The notes under the pieces: generated by a model
Told to the model about the DNA's origin: nothing
Databases searched by the model: none
Seen by the model: only the letters and a program-made list of their open reading frames with translations
Shown here: piece after piece, positions 28,931-41,671 of the stretch
Layout of the letters: the number at the start of each line of letters is the position of its first letter
Numbering within the stretch: the stretch's first letter is position 1
Source: Datura wrightii
Taxonomy: Eukaryota; Streptophyta; Magnoliopsida; Solanales; Solanaceae
Length of the DNA: 64,000 nt
Assembly (NCBI GenBank): GCA_035772735.1
Contig: JASDFA010000003.1
Location: forward strand, 62,740,501-62,804,500
Reading direction: 5' to 3'
Made by a program: the position numbers and the translations under genes

Positions 28931-31373
28931 TGTCATGCCCCGAGTCTACACCTTGGATGGAACACGGTACTTGGAGTCACATGTAAACCCAAGTCAACCC
29001 CTGGTCTCTCATAACACTTGCATTCTGAGTAAACATATACAGTAGAAGCTTTAAAGTAGAATATAAAACATTTATGAGAATAAAGAGAAATCATAAAGTT
29101 TAAAAGCATCTGAACAAAATTGAAAGTCTGACACCACATTTGTGTCTAAAAGCCACTACAACTAATGAGTTGCTGGGACAAGCCCTCAGCTAACTCTAAG
29201 TATAGATAAAAGAAAATAGAACTGAATGAAATGATCTTCATCCTCGAAGTATGAGGAATCACCACTGGTGTAGCTAGAATCATCTGAGAGTGATCTGCTA
29301 AAGAAGTTGTGACTGAGATCTTACAGTTGTATCATAAAATGATACAACATAAAAGGTATGCATCAGTATTTTGAATGTACTGAGTAAGCAAGAGAAAACA
29401 TAATACTGGATATAAATAACTGAACTGAAATGACATGCAATGACCAACTGATATATCAAACTGGAATAACTGAAATACACTGAGATGGTCAAGATGACCC
29501 TGTCTAATGGTCAAAGACATGCCCTAAATCTGAGATTTCTGAGTCTGAACTAACGGTGTTGAACTGAGCAAACTAAAACTGAACTGACTAGTCTAAGACT
29601 GAACTAAACTGACAAGTGGGAGAGTCTATAACCGACATGTAACCACGGGAGCTAGACGTGGAGTTCGATGTATATACCCCATCGGTAGAGCCCAATATAC
29701 CTTGCCAGGGTATAAAGGCATGAACTGGGTGATCACAAGTCTGGGCCTATGAGGCCAATATAAATATATCCTTCGGTGGCAATGTATTTCAGGGAACCTG
29801 GGTGTGATGGAACATCGGCCCGCTCAGTGCTAAGTCCTACTCCCACTAGATAGTCCTAGACTTACTACTAAGCTGATAGCTCAAAATTGGGGCCCAAGAC
29901 TAGTCCGGAGTACCTATATGGAAGCACCCTGACTGTCTTATCGGACCGAATTCAGTAACTGGGTTCTAAGACTGGACAGAGCTACTTATCTGGAAGCGTC
30001 ATAATCATCTAAAGAACAAATTGTAATCTGAAGGTGGGGTCCTAAGGATGGTCAAAGCTACTTATCTAAAAGTGTCATAACCGCCTAAAGAACCACTAAA
30101 ATCTGACACTGTGTCTAATTCTGACAACTGGGAGGCACTACTGACACCTCGAGAATTTATGTAGTCAAATTGATTAGTTGACATTTCTAACTAACACTGA
30201 GCATTCTAACATTTTAACTGAAACTGAACTGACATAAATCGGACTGAGTTTTCAATACAAACTAAAAATATGGGAACCCTAAACACTAATAGAATCAAGC
30301 AATTTCAATAATTGAACAATTACGCAAAACTCTAATTTTCCTACATTTAAAAGCTAGGGCTAGATTTTACTTTACAGGAATAAGAAACAACATAGTCACA
30401 AACTGGTGGAAAAATATCTATAATTGATGTAAACGATATTCCATATGAATTAAATGAAGTCAGACATGTAGTTTCTTCACATTCAAAAGTTTCAGGGCTA
30501 GAAATGATAGAGAAGACATGGAGGATTTTTGGGGACACAAGAGAAGAACTATTCCCTTGTTGAATTCCCACATACCTGGCTAAGAATTTTTGGAGAAGAT
30601 CCCTGAGAAAATTTTGAGAAGACAATCTCTTCCCTAGCTTCTGCTCTAAACTTCCTGACTATTTTACACTTAAACTTTGAGGGGAAGAGTGAAATGAAGG
30701 GGAAAAGGTCATTCTACCCCTTTAACTCCCTCCTAAATAAGCCTAAAACAATGGGGTTTAAGCATTACAAAGGTGGGAAATTACCAACATACCCCTGGAA
30801 GAAAGAACTAAAAACTAGCCGACACGGACCAAAGGGCCTCAGAATGGGTCGGTGGTCAAAACCATGACCCGTTGGAACCCACCGTTGGTTCTGGGTATAG
30901 AAACCAAGCTCACTGCAAGGTGACCACGACTTGTTGGAACCATAGACGGGTCGTTGGTATGTCTCATTTTTACAGGTAAGGAAACTAGGCCCTAAGACAA
31001 TGGTCAACACAACGACTCGTTGGTAGAACCAATGGGTCATCGCATTGACTCATGGTCTACACTGTTAGGGCCTGGGATTGGGCGATGGGTGGTAGCAATG
31101 ACTCATTGGTAGGAACCACGAGCTGTTAGTTCCCCTCATTTCCTCATGGAAGAGTTTGATAGGATTCTGAACTTGGGATCCAACAGATGATAGGACGGCT
31201 CATTGTTTTCCCCTACAGGAAATCTGCTATGTTGATAACGACTCAAGCAACGGCCCATTAGAGCTTACCACGACCTGTTGTTTGGGTCTTTCTGCAATAA
31301 ACTTTTTGGTTTTTTTCCCATGGTTCTTCTTGCAAGGTCCAAATCTGGTCTAGGAAAGTTTTGGGGTGTTACA
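28931..31373 (-). repeat. 3' LTR of gypsy element B (minus orientation)
   Basis: On the minus strand it begins TGTAACACCCC (31373 downward) and ends GGGGCATGACA (28931), a 2,443-bp LTR of the TG...CA type. It holds a hairpin at 29327-29347 (arms TTGTATCAT and ATGATACAA) next to an AGTA...GTACT element (near 29363), matching the R-region hairpins of the other LTRs here, and an array of CACGACTCGTTG-like words at 30820-31280. Reading frames inside are not genes. Confidence 0.8.
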
Positions 31374-33286
31374 ATATCGCCCCGTTGGGATCATTCATCC
31401 TCGAAGACTAAAACTGTAGGAAAGTAGAAAAAGATCTAAGATTTATAAACTGAGACTCTGAGCTAGTTTCTGAATGAGTAACTGACACTGAACTAACTTA
31501 ACCGTATTAACAGAGCAGATGCAGCTCAAATGCACATAGAAAATCTAAATAAAGATGATGAGTACGGAACTGAACAGAGTACTAAAAAGAAATTTAGTAC
31601 CAATACCAGAACTGAATTGGAAGGGAATAAGTGTGGGTATGTACCCATTATATTTGCTTCGGCTTCCCATGTAGCTCCTTCTACATATTGATTTCTCCAT
31701 AAGACTTTGACTAAAGCTACTTCCTTGTTCCTCAGCTTATGAACCTGTCAGTTAAGGATTAGAACTGGGACCTCTTCGTAAGAGAGACTATTCTCACTCC
31801 CACACTATCTAATGGCACAACTGAAGTTGGATCACCGATGCACTCTGAAATAGTGACACATGGAATACTGGGTGCATAGATGTCAATTCCGAAGGTAATT
31901 CCATCTCATAGGCTACCTTGCAATTCACTTCAGAATTTTGTAGGGTCCAAACTTTCTTGGACTGAGCTTTCCTTTCTTCCCAAATCTCATCACTCCCTTT
32001 ATGGGTGAAAATTTTAGATAAATCCAGTCATCCACTACAAACTCCAATTCTCTTCTCCTTATATCGGCATGAGATTTTTGATGGCTCTGAGCTGTTTTAA
32101 ATCTTTCTCTAATGAGTTGTACTTTTCGTATAGCTTCATGAACTGAGTCTGGCCCGATTAAAGTAGCTTCACAAACCTCAAACCATCCAATAGGAGATTT
32201 GCACCTCCTACCATACAATGCCTCAAAGGGTGCCATCTGGATATAGGAGTGGTAGCTGTTATTGTATGCAAAATCGATGAGAGGCAAGTGATAATCCCAA
32301 CTTCCATTGAAATCAATCAGACATTCCCTCAACATATCTTCAAGGGTTTGAATAGTTCATTCAGCTTGTCCATCTGTCTGCGGGTGAAAAGCTTTGCTGA
32401 GCTTGACCTGGGTACAAAGTCCATTCTGAAAGGACTTCCAGAAGTGAGAGGCGAGCTGGCTACCTCTGTCTGAGATAATGGACAAGGGCACCCCATGAAG
32501 TCTGACCAACTCCCGAATATAAACCCTAGCATAGTCATTAGCTGAATCTGTAGTTTTAACTAGGAGGAAGTGTGCTGACTTAGTCATCCGATCTACTATC
32601 ACCCAGATTGAGTCATGCTGCCAATGAGACCGAGGTAGACCCATAATAAAATCCATATTTACTTCTTCCCACTTCCATGTGGGTATGCTGATATCTTGAG
32701 TCATACCTCCCGGTCTCTGGTGTTCTACTTTGACTTGCTGGCATTTCGGGCACTCGGTACAAATTTAGCAATGTCTCCCTTCATGCCGTTCCACTAGTAA
32801 ATATCCCGTAAAGCATGGTATATCTTAGTAGCACCAGGGTGGATGGAATATCTCGAACTGTGTGCTTCAACCAGTATTTGCTGTCTCAAATCACTCACAT
32901 CTAGTACACACAATCCACCCTGGTAGCGAAGTACACCATCTCCCCCTTAGGAGAAGGCCTCCACTTCTTTTCTGCGAATCGCCTGCTTCAATTTGAGTAG
33001 TATAGGATCTTCAACCTGCCTTGACTTAACCTCAACTACCAACGAGGAATCTGATCCACTCTGCACAACTACTCCACTCTAAGCAGTATCAATCAACTGT
33101 ACTCCCAACCGAGCTAATATATGGATATCCTTTGCCAGCTCCTTTTTTCCTTCCTCAACATAAGGCATGCTCCCCATAGACACTCTTCTTAGGACATCAG
33201 CCACCACATTGGCTTTTCTCGGGTGATATAGCACGCTCATGTCATAGTCCTTCAGTATCTCCAACCACCTTTTTGGATGAAGATTT
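31374..33286 (-). pseudogene. pol: Element B pol remnant (RNase H end and integrase)
   Basis: Minus strand, from 33276 down: RNase H/linker (LKDYDMSVLYHPRKANVVAD), an integrase zinc region (32760-32900), and the integrase core with the first two acidic residues kept (VIVDRMTKSAHF and IISDRGSQ, 32357-32704). A stop follows in AE*TIQ near 32350, then the integrase C-terminus (GWFEVCEATLIGPDS, 31925-32335) and a purine tract (GGGGCGATAT) against the LTR. RT, protease and gag are missing: the element is truncated at 33286 by a plus-strand LTR fragment. Several stops and frame changes. Confidence 0.85.
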
Positions 33287-33872
33287 TGTAATGCTCCAAA
33301 AACTCAAAGACTAGAACAGGGACTTAAAATAGAGAAAAACTGAAAAATCTACACCAGGTCACATAACGAGTCATTTTGTGACCCATGGGAGGTGACCACG
33401 AGTTCTTAAGTGACTCGTGGTGAGAATTGGGGACTTAGTTGCAAATTTGGAATAAATGAGGTGACCAAAGGGGTGACCACGAATCATGGTCAATGCCACA
33501 AGTCATGATATGACCCATGGTCAAGAACAAATTTAAGGTCGGGGAGAAGTAAAGCAGTACACCTAATGTAAGGACCCCACGAGTCATGGTTAGTCACCAT
33601 GATTCGTGGGATGGGTCATGGTCAGTAGGATGGAATTTATGTGAAATAGAGGCAATGCACTTGACGAATGATCCCACGAGTCATGGCCTAAAGTGACAAG
33701 TCATTTTGTCCCTCGTGGGGGAGCCTGACAGACAGTTTTCCTACAAATTTCCTAACGGTGTTTCAGTAATTTTCTAACCTCCTAGACTCTAAAATACGTC
33801 ATTTTTGTATAATTTTAGGGAATTTAGAGGGGCAAAACGGTTTTCCCCTTATTCCCCACGTAGATTCTCACA
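33287..33872 (+). repeat. Gypsy LTR fragment, 5' part of U3 (plus orientation)
   Basis: It starts TGTAATGCTCC, like the LTR start at 50220 (TGTAATACCCC), and shares with it the text around CACCAGGTCACA and ACGAGTCATT. It is rich in CACGAGTCATGG-type words. It is cut at 33872 by EPRV locus 2. Confidence 0.7.
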
Positions 33873-34092
33873 ATACCATTTAACGGATCGTAGAAAATAA
33901 CTTAGAAGTTAATTACAAAGGCAGGAGCAAAATAAAATAAAATACTGCAAGTAGTAATAAAGTAGAAGAAAAAGATACTTACAAAGAGTTGTTTATTGAT
34001 AAGAAGGAAAACTAGAGAACATAGAGAGGTTTGGGCAATTTGGAAGTGAGTGTAGTGTTTTCTGAATGCCCCTCTTAATACAAGGTGAAGGT

Positions 34093-34162
34093 CTTAAATA
34101 GACCTCAATATGATGAGTCAACTAATTACTACTTGCTATCTATTTACATGTGTCCACACGTG
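34093..34162 (-). promoter_or_regulatory. EPRV promoter elements (locus 2)
   Basis: G-box CACGTG (34157-34162) and TATA-like TATTTAAG (34093-34100, minus strand), as in the other copies. It is placed at the 3' end of this unit and points toward the flanking LTR. Confidence 0.55.
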
Positions 34163-34194
34163 GCAGATTTAATTTTACACGGATCTATTTAAAA

Positions 34195-35715
34195 GATGTC
34201 TTCATCTTCTTGAAACTTGATTTCCTTGAAATTTGATATTTGTCCTAATGTGACCTTGGAATTTGATGAAGATTCGTCTTCATCTGCATGGGAGTCTGTA
34301 CAGATTCCATTTTATCCTGATGTGACTTGTCTTTTTGCTGCATTGTTTTTTGGGTGGATTCCTGAGGGGTCCACTGCTTTTGATTGTAGTAGCTTTTCAT
34401 TTTTCTGAAAGGATAGTCTGGCCACCTCCTTTAGTTGAGAATATAAGCTTGAGCTATCCCTTGCAGATCTAGCATATCTCCATTGCGTGGTTCACTTGTA
34501 TGAGAGTATGCAGTATCTAATAATTCCATTATCTGTTTTTGTTGGGTATCTTTTTCCAAATTTGACAAGGCCTGCTGGAGCCTTCTTTTTAATTCTTCCT
34601 TGGACAGTTGGGAATCCTGTCATAATGAAGAACTTGAAGTTTCCTTATCTTCCTGGGGTGTTGGTGCCCAGCCTTTGATTTTGATGGTCTTACTCAGATA
34701 TTTAATTTTCAATTTCATGAATATCAAAGGACCAGCTGATAATATATGAAATTCTTTTTGCAATAAAAAACTTACACAATTTAATATTTTCTGGTAGGGT
34801 AGAAATGTTCTGCTCTACCTGAAATTTTTCAAACTGTGTTTGAAAATGTTTTGACAATACCTATTTATTTCCTCCGAATTGGTTCCACCATTCGTAAAAC
34901 CATCTGGGAATGATCGCGCTTTTCATTTCTTCTGAATACTTGACAAACCAAGAGTGAGTGTTGGGCCTTAGATACATAAAGTTATATCAGGCTGCCTTAT
35001 AATCATACCAGTTGTATGTCTGGCGTCTATGGGTTCTTGATAGGGGAATGGGTGTATGCAGATGATCTACAAACCATTCGAACGGACTTAAAATTCTTTT
35101 AATTGTGAACTTCGAGTATTGAATACTTTCAGGATTATCCGGACATTTTAATTTATGCTCAATTTTTACTGAATCGGTGTCTGTTAAAATGAACTCATAA
35201 TACCTTCGGGTTTTAAGGGGATCATCTGTCTCCACATAATTCCAACTCGTGTAGCAAGGTTTTAGTAACTCGGGTACTCCAAAACCTTCATATTTTTTAT
35301 TGAGGGCCATAATCGGCAGTACCTGTAAAACTGTTAGCTCAAACTGCTGTTTATTTGGAATATTTTTCTCCATTTTCTTTTCAGGAGTCACTGGCAAAAC
35401 TGCCTGAAAGTATGTCTCTGGTGGCTTCATTTCATAGCTGTCCTTGGTTTGGATAGAGATAGTTTTGTCGCCTGATGAAGAGTCTCCTTTAAAAACTGAT
35501 TTTAATGGTTGCAATCTAGTCTGACTGGTTATGGGTTCCTTTAATGGGGACGGAATAATAGCTTTTGGCAAAGATGGGAATTCTGCCAAAACTGAATATT
35601 TGTTTTCTGGTTTTGGTTTTTCCTCTTCTTTGAAGGGTCTTTTCATTATTTCTTCTAGTTTGAAAGGCTGAAATTGAGGCCTCAAGGGCCTTATACCTGG
35701 TGTTCCGGGTCTCAT
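34195..35715 (-). pseudogene. EPRV ORF4, transactivator-like (locus 2), with stops
   Basis: It starts at an intact ATG (35715, MRPGTPGIRPLRP) and stays open to 34987. Unlike the three copies in locus 1, it lacks the extra T at the mid-ORF T-run and passes through it in frame (ILSPFEWFVDH). A stop then falls at a Trp position (about 34986) and another at about 34860; the homologous tail reaches about 34195. Long relative to its partner copies, it gives the clearest view of the ORF. Confidence 0.75.
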
Positions 35716-35717
35716 TT

Positions 35718-38700
35718 AGTTCCCTGTAGAAATTCCCTAGTAAAACAATCTGGGAGAGAATTATTTTCTCCTTGTATAAACTCGATTTGAAAATCAAAGC
35801 TGGACAACAAAGCCTGCCATCTGGCAAATATTTGTTTAGAAACCAGATTTTTTACATATTTTTGTAAAACATCTTTGGCTGCTCTGCAGTCTACTCATAG
35901 TAAAAATTCTTTACTTATTAGATTGTCTTGAAATTTTGTGATACATAGCACTATAGCCAGAATTTCCTTTTTAATGGTGCTGTAATTTTTCTGAGTATTA
36001 TTCCAGATTCCTGAAGTGAATCTTACTAATTGTTTGGGGTTTTCTAGGGAGATTTTTTGTTTAAGGATGCCTCCATATCCTATGTCTGAGGCATCAGTTT
36101 CTACTATCATGAATGGCCCTAGATGTGGTATACTGTCTCTGTTTGATCTAATCCCCATGGGACTGGATCCTTCTTAAGATGCTGATAAAGAGGCTTACAA
36201 ACCTGTCTAATATTTGGAATAAAATCTGCAACATAATTGAGACTTCCTAAGAATCTCTGAAGCTGAGTTTTATCAATTAATTCATCTGGAAATTTGGATG
36301 AGAACTCTATGGCTCTACAAATGGGTTTATAGGTTCCTTGATATAAGTCATGACCAAAGAATCTAATAGCAGTCTGGAATAACTCAATTTTTTTAGCGCT
36401 TACTACTAATCTGTTTTGCTTAACAACTTTTAAAAAGGTTTGGATATGTTTGAAGTGTTGATCAATAGCTTCTGAGTATATTAAAACATCATCTATGTAG
36501 ACTATAGAAATATGACAATGTGGATTAAATATGTTGTTCATTATATTCTGAAATTCAGACGGTGCATTTTTTAATCCGAATGGCATTACATTCCATTCAT
36601 ATTGTACAAAAGGTACATTAAAAGCTGTTTTATATTTATTAATTTTTGCTATCTGTATTTGCCAAAATTGGGATTTCATATCGAACTTACTATAAATGTT
36701 AGCTTTATAAGTTCTTTTAAGAAGATCTCTTTTATTGGGTATTAGATATCTGATCCATTTTAAAACTTTGTTAAGGGGCTTATAATTAATGACTAGCCTT
36801 GGAGCCCCACTCTCTTTTTCCGCACTATTATTGACATAGAATGCTGAACAACTCCATGGTGACTTGGAGGGTCTAACAATCTTTTTATCAAGTAAATCAT
36901 TGATTTCTTTCTTACAATATTCCATTAACTCTTGATTCATTTGAATAGGTCTTTCCCTAGTAGGGATATTCTTTTCGTTGAATCCCTCAATATATGATAA
37001 GTCAATAATATGGCGTTTCCTATCCCAAAAGGCATTAGGAAATTCTGAACAGACTTCTCATTCTATGAATTCTTGAAGGCTTTTAATTTTTGCTTCTACC
37101 TTCGGATCTTTTAAAGCGGATTCAATCCGTTTAAATTTTATCTCGTCCTTTAAATAGTTTATTTGTTGGGAAAGTAGATTTATCCTAAAGATAGTTTTTT
37201 CTTTTATAAATTCACTTTCTTCTTTTGACATATTATTTAGGTAGGGAAAAATGATATCTGTTCCTAGAGCAGTGGTGTGGATGCCGTCTAAATCAGCGAC
37301 ATAGGGTTTTATTTGGGTTATAAAGGGGGTGCATAATATTATTCCTTCGTTTATATCTTTAGTTATTACAAAATCATTAATAAAGCAGATTCCATTATTG
37401 CATATGTGTGCCTTATGGAGCTTATAATTTATTTTGAGTCTTTCACCTGTCGCGGAAAATAACCGCGTTGTACTTTTTTCAAGGTACTTAGTAGGGATTA
37501 TTCCTTCAATAATGCAGTTTTGGTCTGCACCTGTGTCTAATAATGCAATTTTGTGAATAGTATAATTTTTATTTATAACCAATGTGATAGGTATATGCCA
37601 GCTCTGGGCTTTAACTATTGCAATAGTTTTTACCCCTGATTTACCTTCTAGAGAGCTCCCTGGAGGCTCATCTTCTTCTTCACTTTTTTCTAATTTTGAT
37701 GTTTCTCCTGGTTCGGATCGATACAATTCAGATTCTTGCATTGGTTCTAGTTCATTTAATAGTTTATTAGCAAGGGCATCTGTTTCTAGCTTGTTAAGTC
37801 TTTGCTTAACTTCTTTGACTTCATTTTTAATATGTAATAATTCGGTTTGAAGATCTTGTACAGTTGTACTAGACCTTTTTTCTTTAAATTTATTTAGTAC
37901 ATTTTTCATATTAAAAGGCTCAACTGTTTCTTTGTCATGTTGTTGGTTAAGAACTATATTTTTTAATTCTATTAAATATTTTCTTTTAAGATCTTTATCT
38001 TCAATATGATCAATCATATCAAAGAAGATTTCCTTGTTATTATTGGTAATGACATTTACTGAGTTGCTATCACAGGTGCAGATTGCTCCCGTACATCCAC
38101 AATGATCAGTTGAGTCACTATTGTCAGAACTATATGCTATATTAAGCTGGTCTTCATCACTAAAACTTTCTTCAGGGGAAGAATTATTGTCATATTCATC
38201 AAGAATATAATATAATCTATCTTTTATTTCTGGCTCAAGCTCTAACATATTGATCTTATCCTTCTTTTTATTACGGACCTTACAATCCTTAGCCCTATGG
38301 CCAAATTTTCCACAATTCCAACACTTATCATTATTTCCTTGAAAGCCACCTTTGTTGGCTTGTCGTTTGTGCCTTTTATATCTTTTTCTGTAATGAAGGG
38401 GTTTTTCAGATTTATTTTTATAGTGTTTGTGTCTTCTTTTAATTTTCTTGGATGCCTCTTTTGAAGGGGCAGACAACTTGATGTATCCGAAATCTTGACA
38501 AAAGCTTCCTATTTCTTTTTTGAATATTTTATTATCCTTTTTAAGTTGATTTTTAAGCTTCATATCTGTACATAATTCAAGTCCTGTGACATTTATAAAA
38601 CTTATAAGGTCACCATAGGTTAATTGGCTAAAAGGAATTTTTCCATCAAATCTATCTTTTAATTTTATTCTAACCTTTTCAGCGAATAATGTTGGTAAAC

Positions 38701-39927
38701 CACTTATGAATTTTTCTTTACAATAATCATGACTACAGTCTTCTCTGACCATAACCTTGTTGAGGAATACATCCTTATACCATCTAAAATCGTCTAACTT
38801 TGGGCAATATAGGTTAGATAGTATTGCTGAACTCCTGTCTTGAAAATGTTGAGGTTCTCCTATAAAATGTTTTTCTATACTATAAATTAAGGTAGCGGTG
38901 GCATCTTCTATGCATAAATTTTCAAAAGTTTGTCCTGTAGATTCAGTCTTAGTAACGTGAGTGATGGTTGTAGCATTTGTTACACTATTTCTATTATCTT
39001 CAGTGAGATAATTATCCCACCAATATTTTAATGTCCCTGTAAATCCAGATATAATTGGAGTGGCAGCTTGTTTATCCGTGCAGTTTTTCATTTTATAGGC
39101 CGTAATGGCCATTCCCATTTCATGTAACTTGTTGTATATCTGATATTCTGCAAGTCCATCAATATTCCATTCAGCAATTTCATTTCCAGAGTGTGAAGTA
39201 TGAGATAAAAATTCATTTTCTTCATACTGCATATCCGGGAATGAGGGTTTATTATAATAATTCTTTTTGATGGAATATTTAGAGCTTAACTTATTAATGT
39301 CGTTATCAGACTTTTCGGATATTGTTCTTATGACCTTATCATCTTTTAATTTTGATTCATCCTTTAATTTTAATTCAGCCTTTAACTTTTCATTAATCTT
39401 TTCTATAAGATCATCTGTGATTTCAAACTTTTCTTGAAATTTGAGGAGTTTATCTTTGGAAAATTCTGGTAATTTAAATATTGGATGGGTTTCTAATTTT
39501 TTATTATTGTAGGAAGGGCTAGGTTTATCTTTGAAAATTGATTTATTATCAGTCTTAAGGATCTGAATAGAGACTACGTATAGTAACTGATTAGTGTATT
39601 GTTTTGTTGAATTAATCTATTTATATCTTTATTCTTAGGATCACCTTGGGTGTCTACTATATCAATTTTAAAAGGTGTAGCTGTGACAATTCTACAATCT
39701 ATTGGTAAACTAATTTCCTCTAGTGGGGGAATTATAGATTCAACCACCTTAGTTTTGGTATGCCATTTATTAACAATCATGCTCAATGATTCCTTTTGAT
39801 CATCCAATTTTCCTGTATACTCAAACCATTTAAAGAATTCTATATTGCATCTCATCCTTTTCATATCGGCGCACCATATTTTCCTAAAGGATAATGTTTC
39901 TTTTATTGAATATTTTTCTGCATACAG
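35718..39927 (-). pseudogene. EPRV ORF3 polyprotein (locus 2), broken and 5' truncated
   Basis: The largest open piece is 39232-37058: coat-like region, CCHC knuckle (about 38270-38312), acidic linker and DTGAD protease (about 37520). A stop at 37058 separates it from RT (36940-36119, with VYIDDVLIYSEA near 36480-36510). A deletion of about 43 nt relative to locus 1 lies at about 36131 between RT and RNase H and shifts the frame into 36158-35895. The upstream part (39232-39927) continues with stops and ends at a rearrangement breakpoint. Codons at the positions of the two nonsense changes in locus 1 are sense here. Confidence 0.85.
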
Positions 39928-40254
39928 TCGCTGGCAGAACTGCCTGAGAGTATGTCTCTGGTGGCTTCATTTCATAGCTGTCCTTGGTTTGGATAGAGAT
40001 AGTTTTGTCGCCTGATGAAGAGTCTCCTTTAAAAACTGATTTTAATGGTTGTAATCTGGTCTGACTGGTTATGGGTTCCTTTAATGGGGACGGAATAGTA
40101 GGTTTTGGCAAAGATGGGAATTCTGCCAAAACTGAATATTTATTTTCTGGTTTTGGTTTTTCCTCTTCTTTTGAAGGGTCTTTTCATTATTTCTTCTGGT
40201 TTGAAAGGCTGAAATGGAGGCCTCAACAGCCTTATACCTGGTGTTCCGGGTCTC
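39928..40254 (-). pseudogene. Duplicated 5' fragment of EPRV ORF4
   Basis: A second copy of the ORF4 start region within this locus (minus strand; matches 35380-35715), inserted where the 5' end of ORF3 should be. It is joined on one side to ORF3 sequence at 39927 and on the other to leader sequence at 40255. Confidence 0.8.
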
Positions 40255-40423
40255 TAAGAGCAATATAATTTCGACTGGCTCTAGGATAGTATGAAAATTT
40301 AGCTACTCCAATCATACTCCTCCTGTTAAATGGTATCAGAGCCATGTTGGCCGGGAGGAGTATGAGTTGGAGTAGCTAAATTTTCATACTATCCTAGAGC
40401 CAGTCGAAATTATGTTGCTCTTA
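40255..40423. repeat. Near-perfect palindrome of EPRV leader
   Basis: The left arm 40255-40322 and right arm 40353-40423 are reverse complements with only about three differences over about 68 nt. The loop of about 30 nt holds the primer site and adjoining bases. The left arm is the leader in minus orientation, the right arm the leader in plus orientation. Confidence 0.9.
40331..40342 (+). promoter_or_regulatory. tRNA-iMet primer-binding site of EPRV (inverted leader)
   Basis: TGGTATCAGAGC on the plus strand, in the loop of the palindrome, preceded by the viral GTTAAA. Confidence 0.85.
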
Positions 40424-40479
40424 AGCAGTTATTTCTGCTTCTAGTTTTGCTGATACTCTGTGTCTAGTTTTGCTGATAC
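40424..40479 (+). repeat. Inverted leader end with short tandem duplication
   Basis: The word TCTAGTTTTGCTGATAC occurs twice in a row with a short spacer (about 40439-40456 and 40462-40478); locus 1 has it once. It is followed by a switch to minus-strand movement-protein sequence. Confidence 0.7.
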
Positions 40480-41140
40480 GAAAATATTGTTGTGATTGTG
40501 ATTGGCTTCCATAAGCATGGTAACCCTTTTCTTACTTACTATTTTTTCTTTTGGAGCTAGGGTAGTTTTCATTAGCCTGTAATATACCCTGTATATTATG
40601 GCTATTTCTCTTGTATTTTCTTTGCTATTCATGTTTTTTGTTTTAACATTTAATGTTAGGGTATCACTAACATTTTGATCATTAATATCTATAGAAAAAT
40701 TAGGATAACAGTCAATATATACCGGGCCATTAGCTAGGTTACTTTGTATACTGCTAGTAATGAATCATCAAAGTTTAGTAACCTATTGTCTCTTAATAGA
40801 AGACATATAGGTACGTCTAAGCCTAATCGATACAACGGTTTAACCGCGACCTGGACAAGTCCTATGTGAAGAAACTTATAGTTTTTCCTATATCTGTTAA
40901 TGTCTTTAGCTGCTAATAGTTTAATAGTCTCAATAGACTTATTAATAGCGACCATAGATTCAGAGGTTTTAATATTATAATTTTTAATAAAATTAAAGTG
41001 TCCAGTCTTATATACCTTTTCAAAACGTTCCTTTGGGATATTCCAATTTTGTAAAATGCTCTCTATCTTAGCTATTTTAGTAGTTGTGGCAGAAATATTA
41101 ATACTATTTATTATGTTCTGATTTTCAGAGATATCCATTA
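40480..41140 (-). pseudogene. EPRV movement protein (locus 2), frameshifted and 3' truncated
   Basis: It begins at ATG 41138 (MDISENQN), with the same TAATG overlap to ORF1, and is open through VQVAVKPLYRLGLDVPICLL to 40734, where one base is missing relative to locus 1. A second open piece (40632-40441) follows. The C-terminal third is absent because of the junction at 40480. Confidence 0.8.
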
Positions 41141-41671
41141 AAAATGTGCAGATAGTTTTAACTGAATAATTAATATATTATCTAATTGTCTTCTTTGTAT
41201 AGACAAATTATGACTAACAAAACATAATTCATTATATAACCTTATTAGACTGTCAAGAATTAATTTTCTAGTTATTTTTCTAGATAATTATCCAGAGTAT
41301 CTGAAGGTATTAATTTTTTATAATAGTCTATGTTCTTTAATATTTCTGTTCTTTTCTTTTAAAGTTACTTTGATTTTTGAAACATATCCATTTTCTCCTA
41401 TTGTAGTATTTTATTTGTTCTGTAAATGGATGTGTAAACATAAATTCTAATATAATACAAAGTATTCGGGGGAATGTTAGTACTATCCTGGGGCCAATAT
41501 CTACTTTAGATGTTACTCCTTAATAGTCATTTCTTTGTGAAGTATTTACTGGTTATCTTATCTTATTTCTTTTATTTTATTCCTTTAGGTCTGGTGACGG
41601 GAACACCATCCGGGTCCGGCTCTAGTATCAAAACTTTAGAGCTAATCCAATGGAGAATACAGGCTTGCCAA
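41141..41671 (-). pseudogene. EPRV ORF1 remnant and leader (locus 2)
   Basis: Homologous to 10326-10860. ORF1 has small indels (near 41282 and 41345-41365) and is not open. The leader ends at 41671, about 190 nt short of the primer site, where LTR sequence begins. Confidence 0.7.

Larger units (their letters stand above)
33873..41671. mobile_element. Endogenous pararetrovirus locus 2, rearranged
   Basis: Mostly minus strand and collinear with locus 1: promoter region, ORF4, ORF3 (RNase H, RT, protease, CCHC, coat), then a jump at about 39927 to a repeated ORF4 start (39928-40254), a 68-nt leader piece (40255-40322), an inverted leader with primer site (40323-40479, plus strand), then movement protein, ORF1 and leader (40480-41671, minus strand). 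The left edge lies inside the primer site (TGGTAT); the right edge lies within the leader. About 460 nt between ORF3 and the movement protein of locus 1 is absent. Confidence 0.9.
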
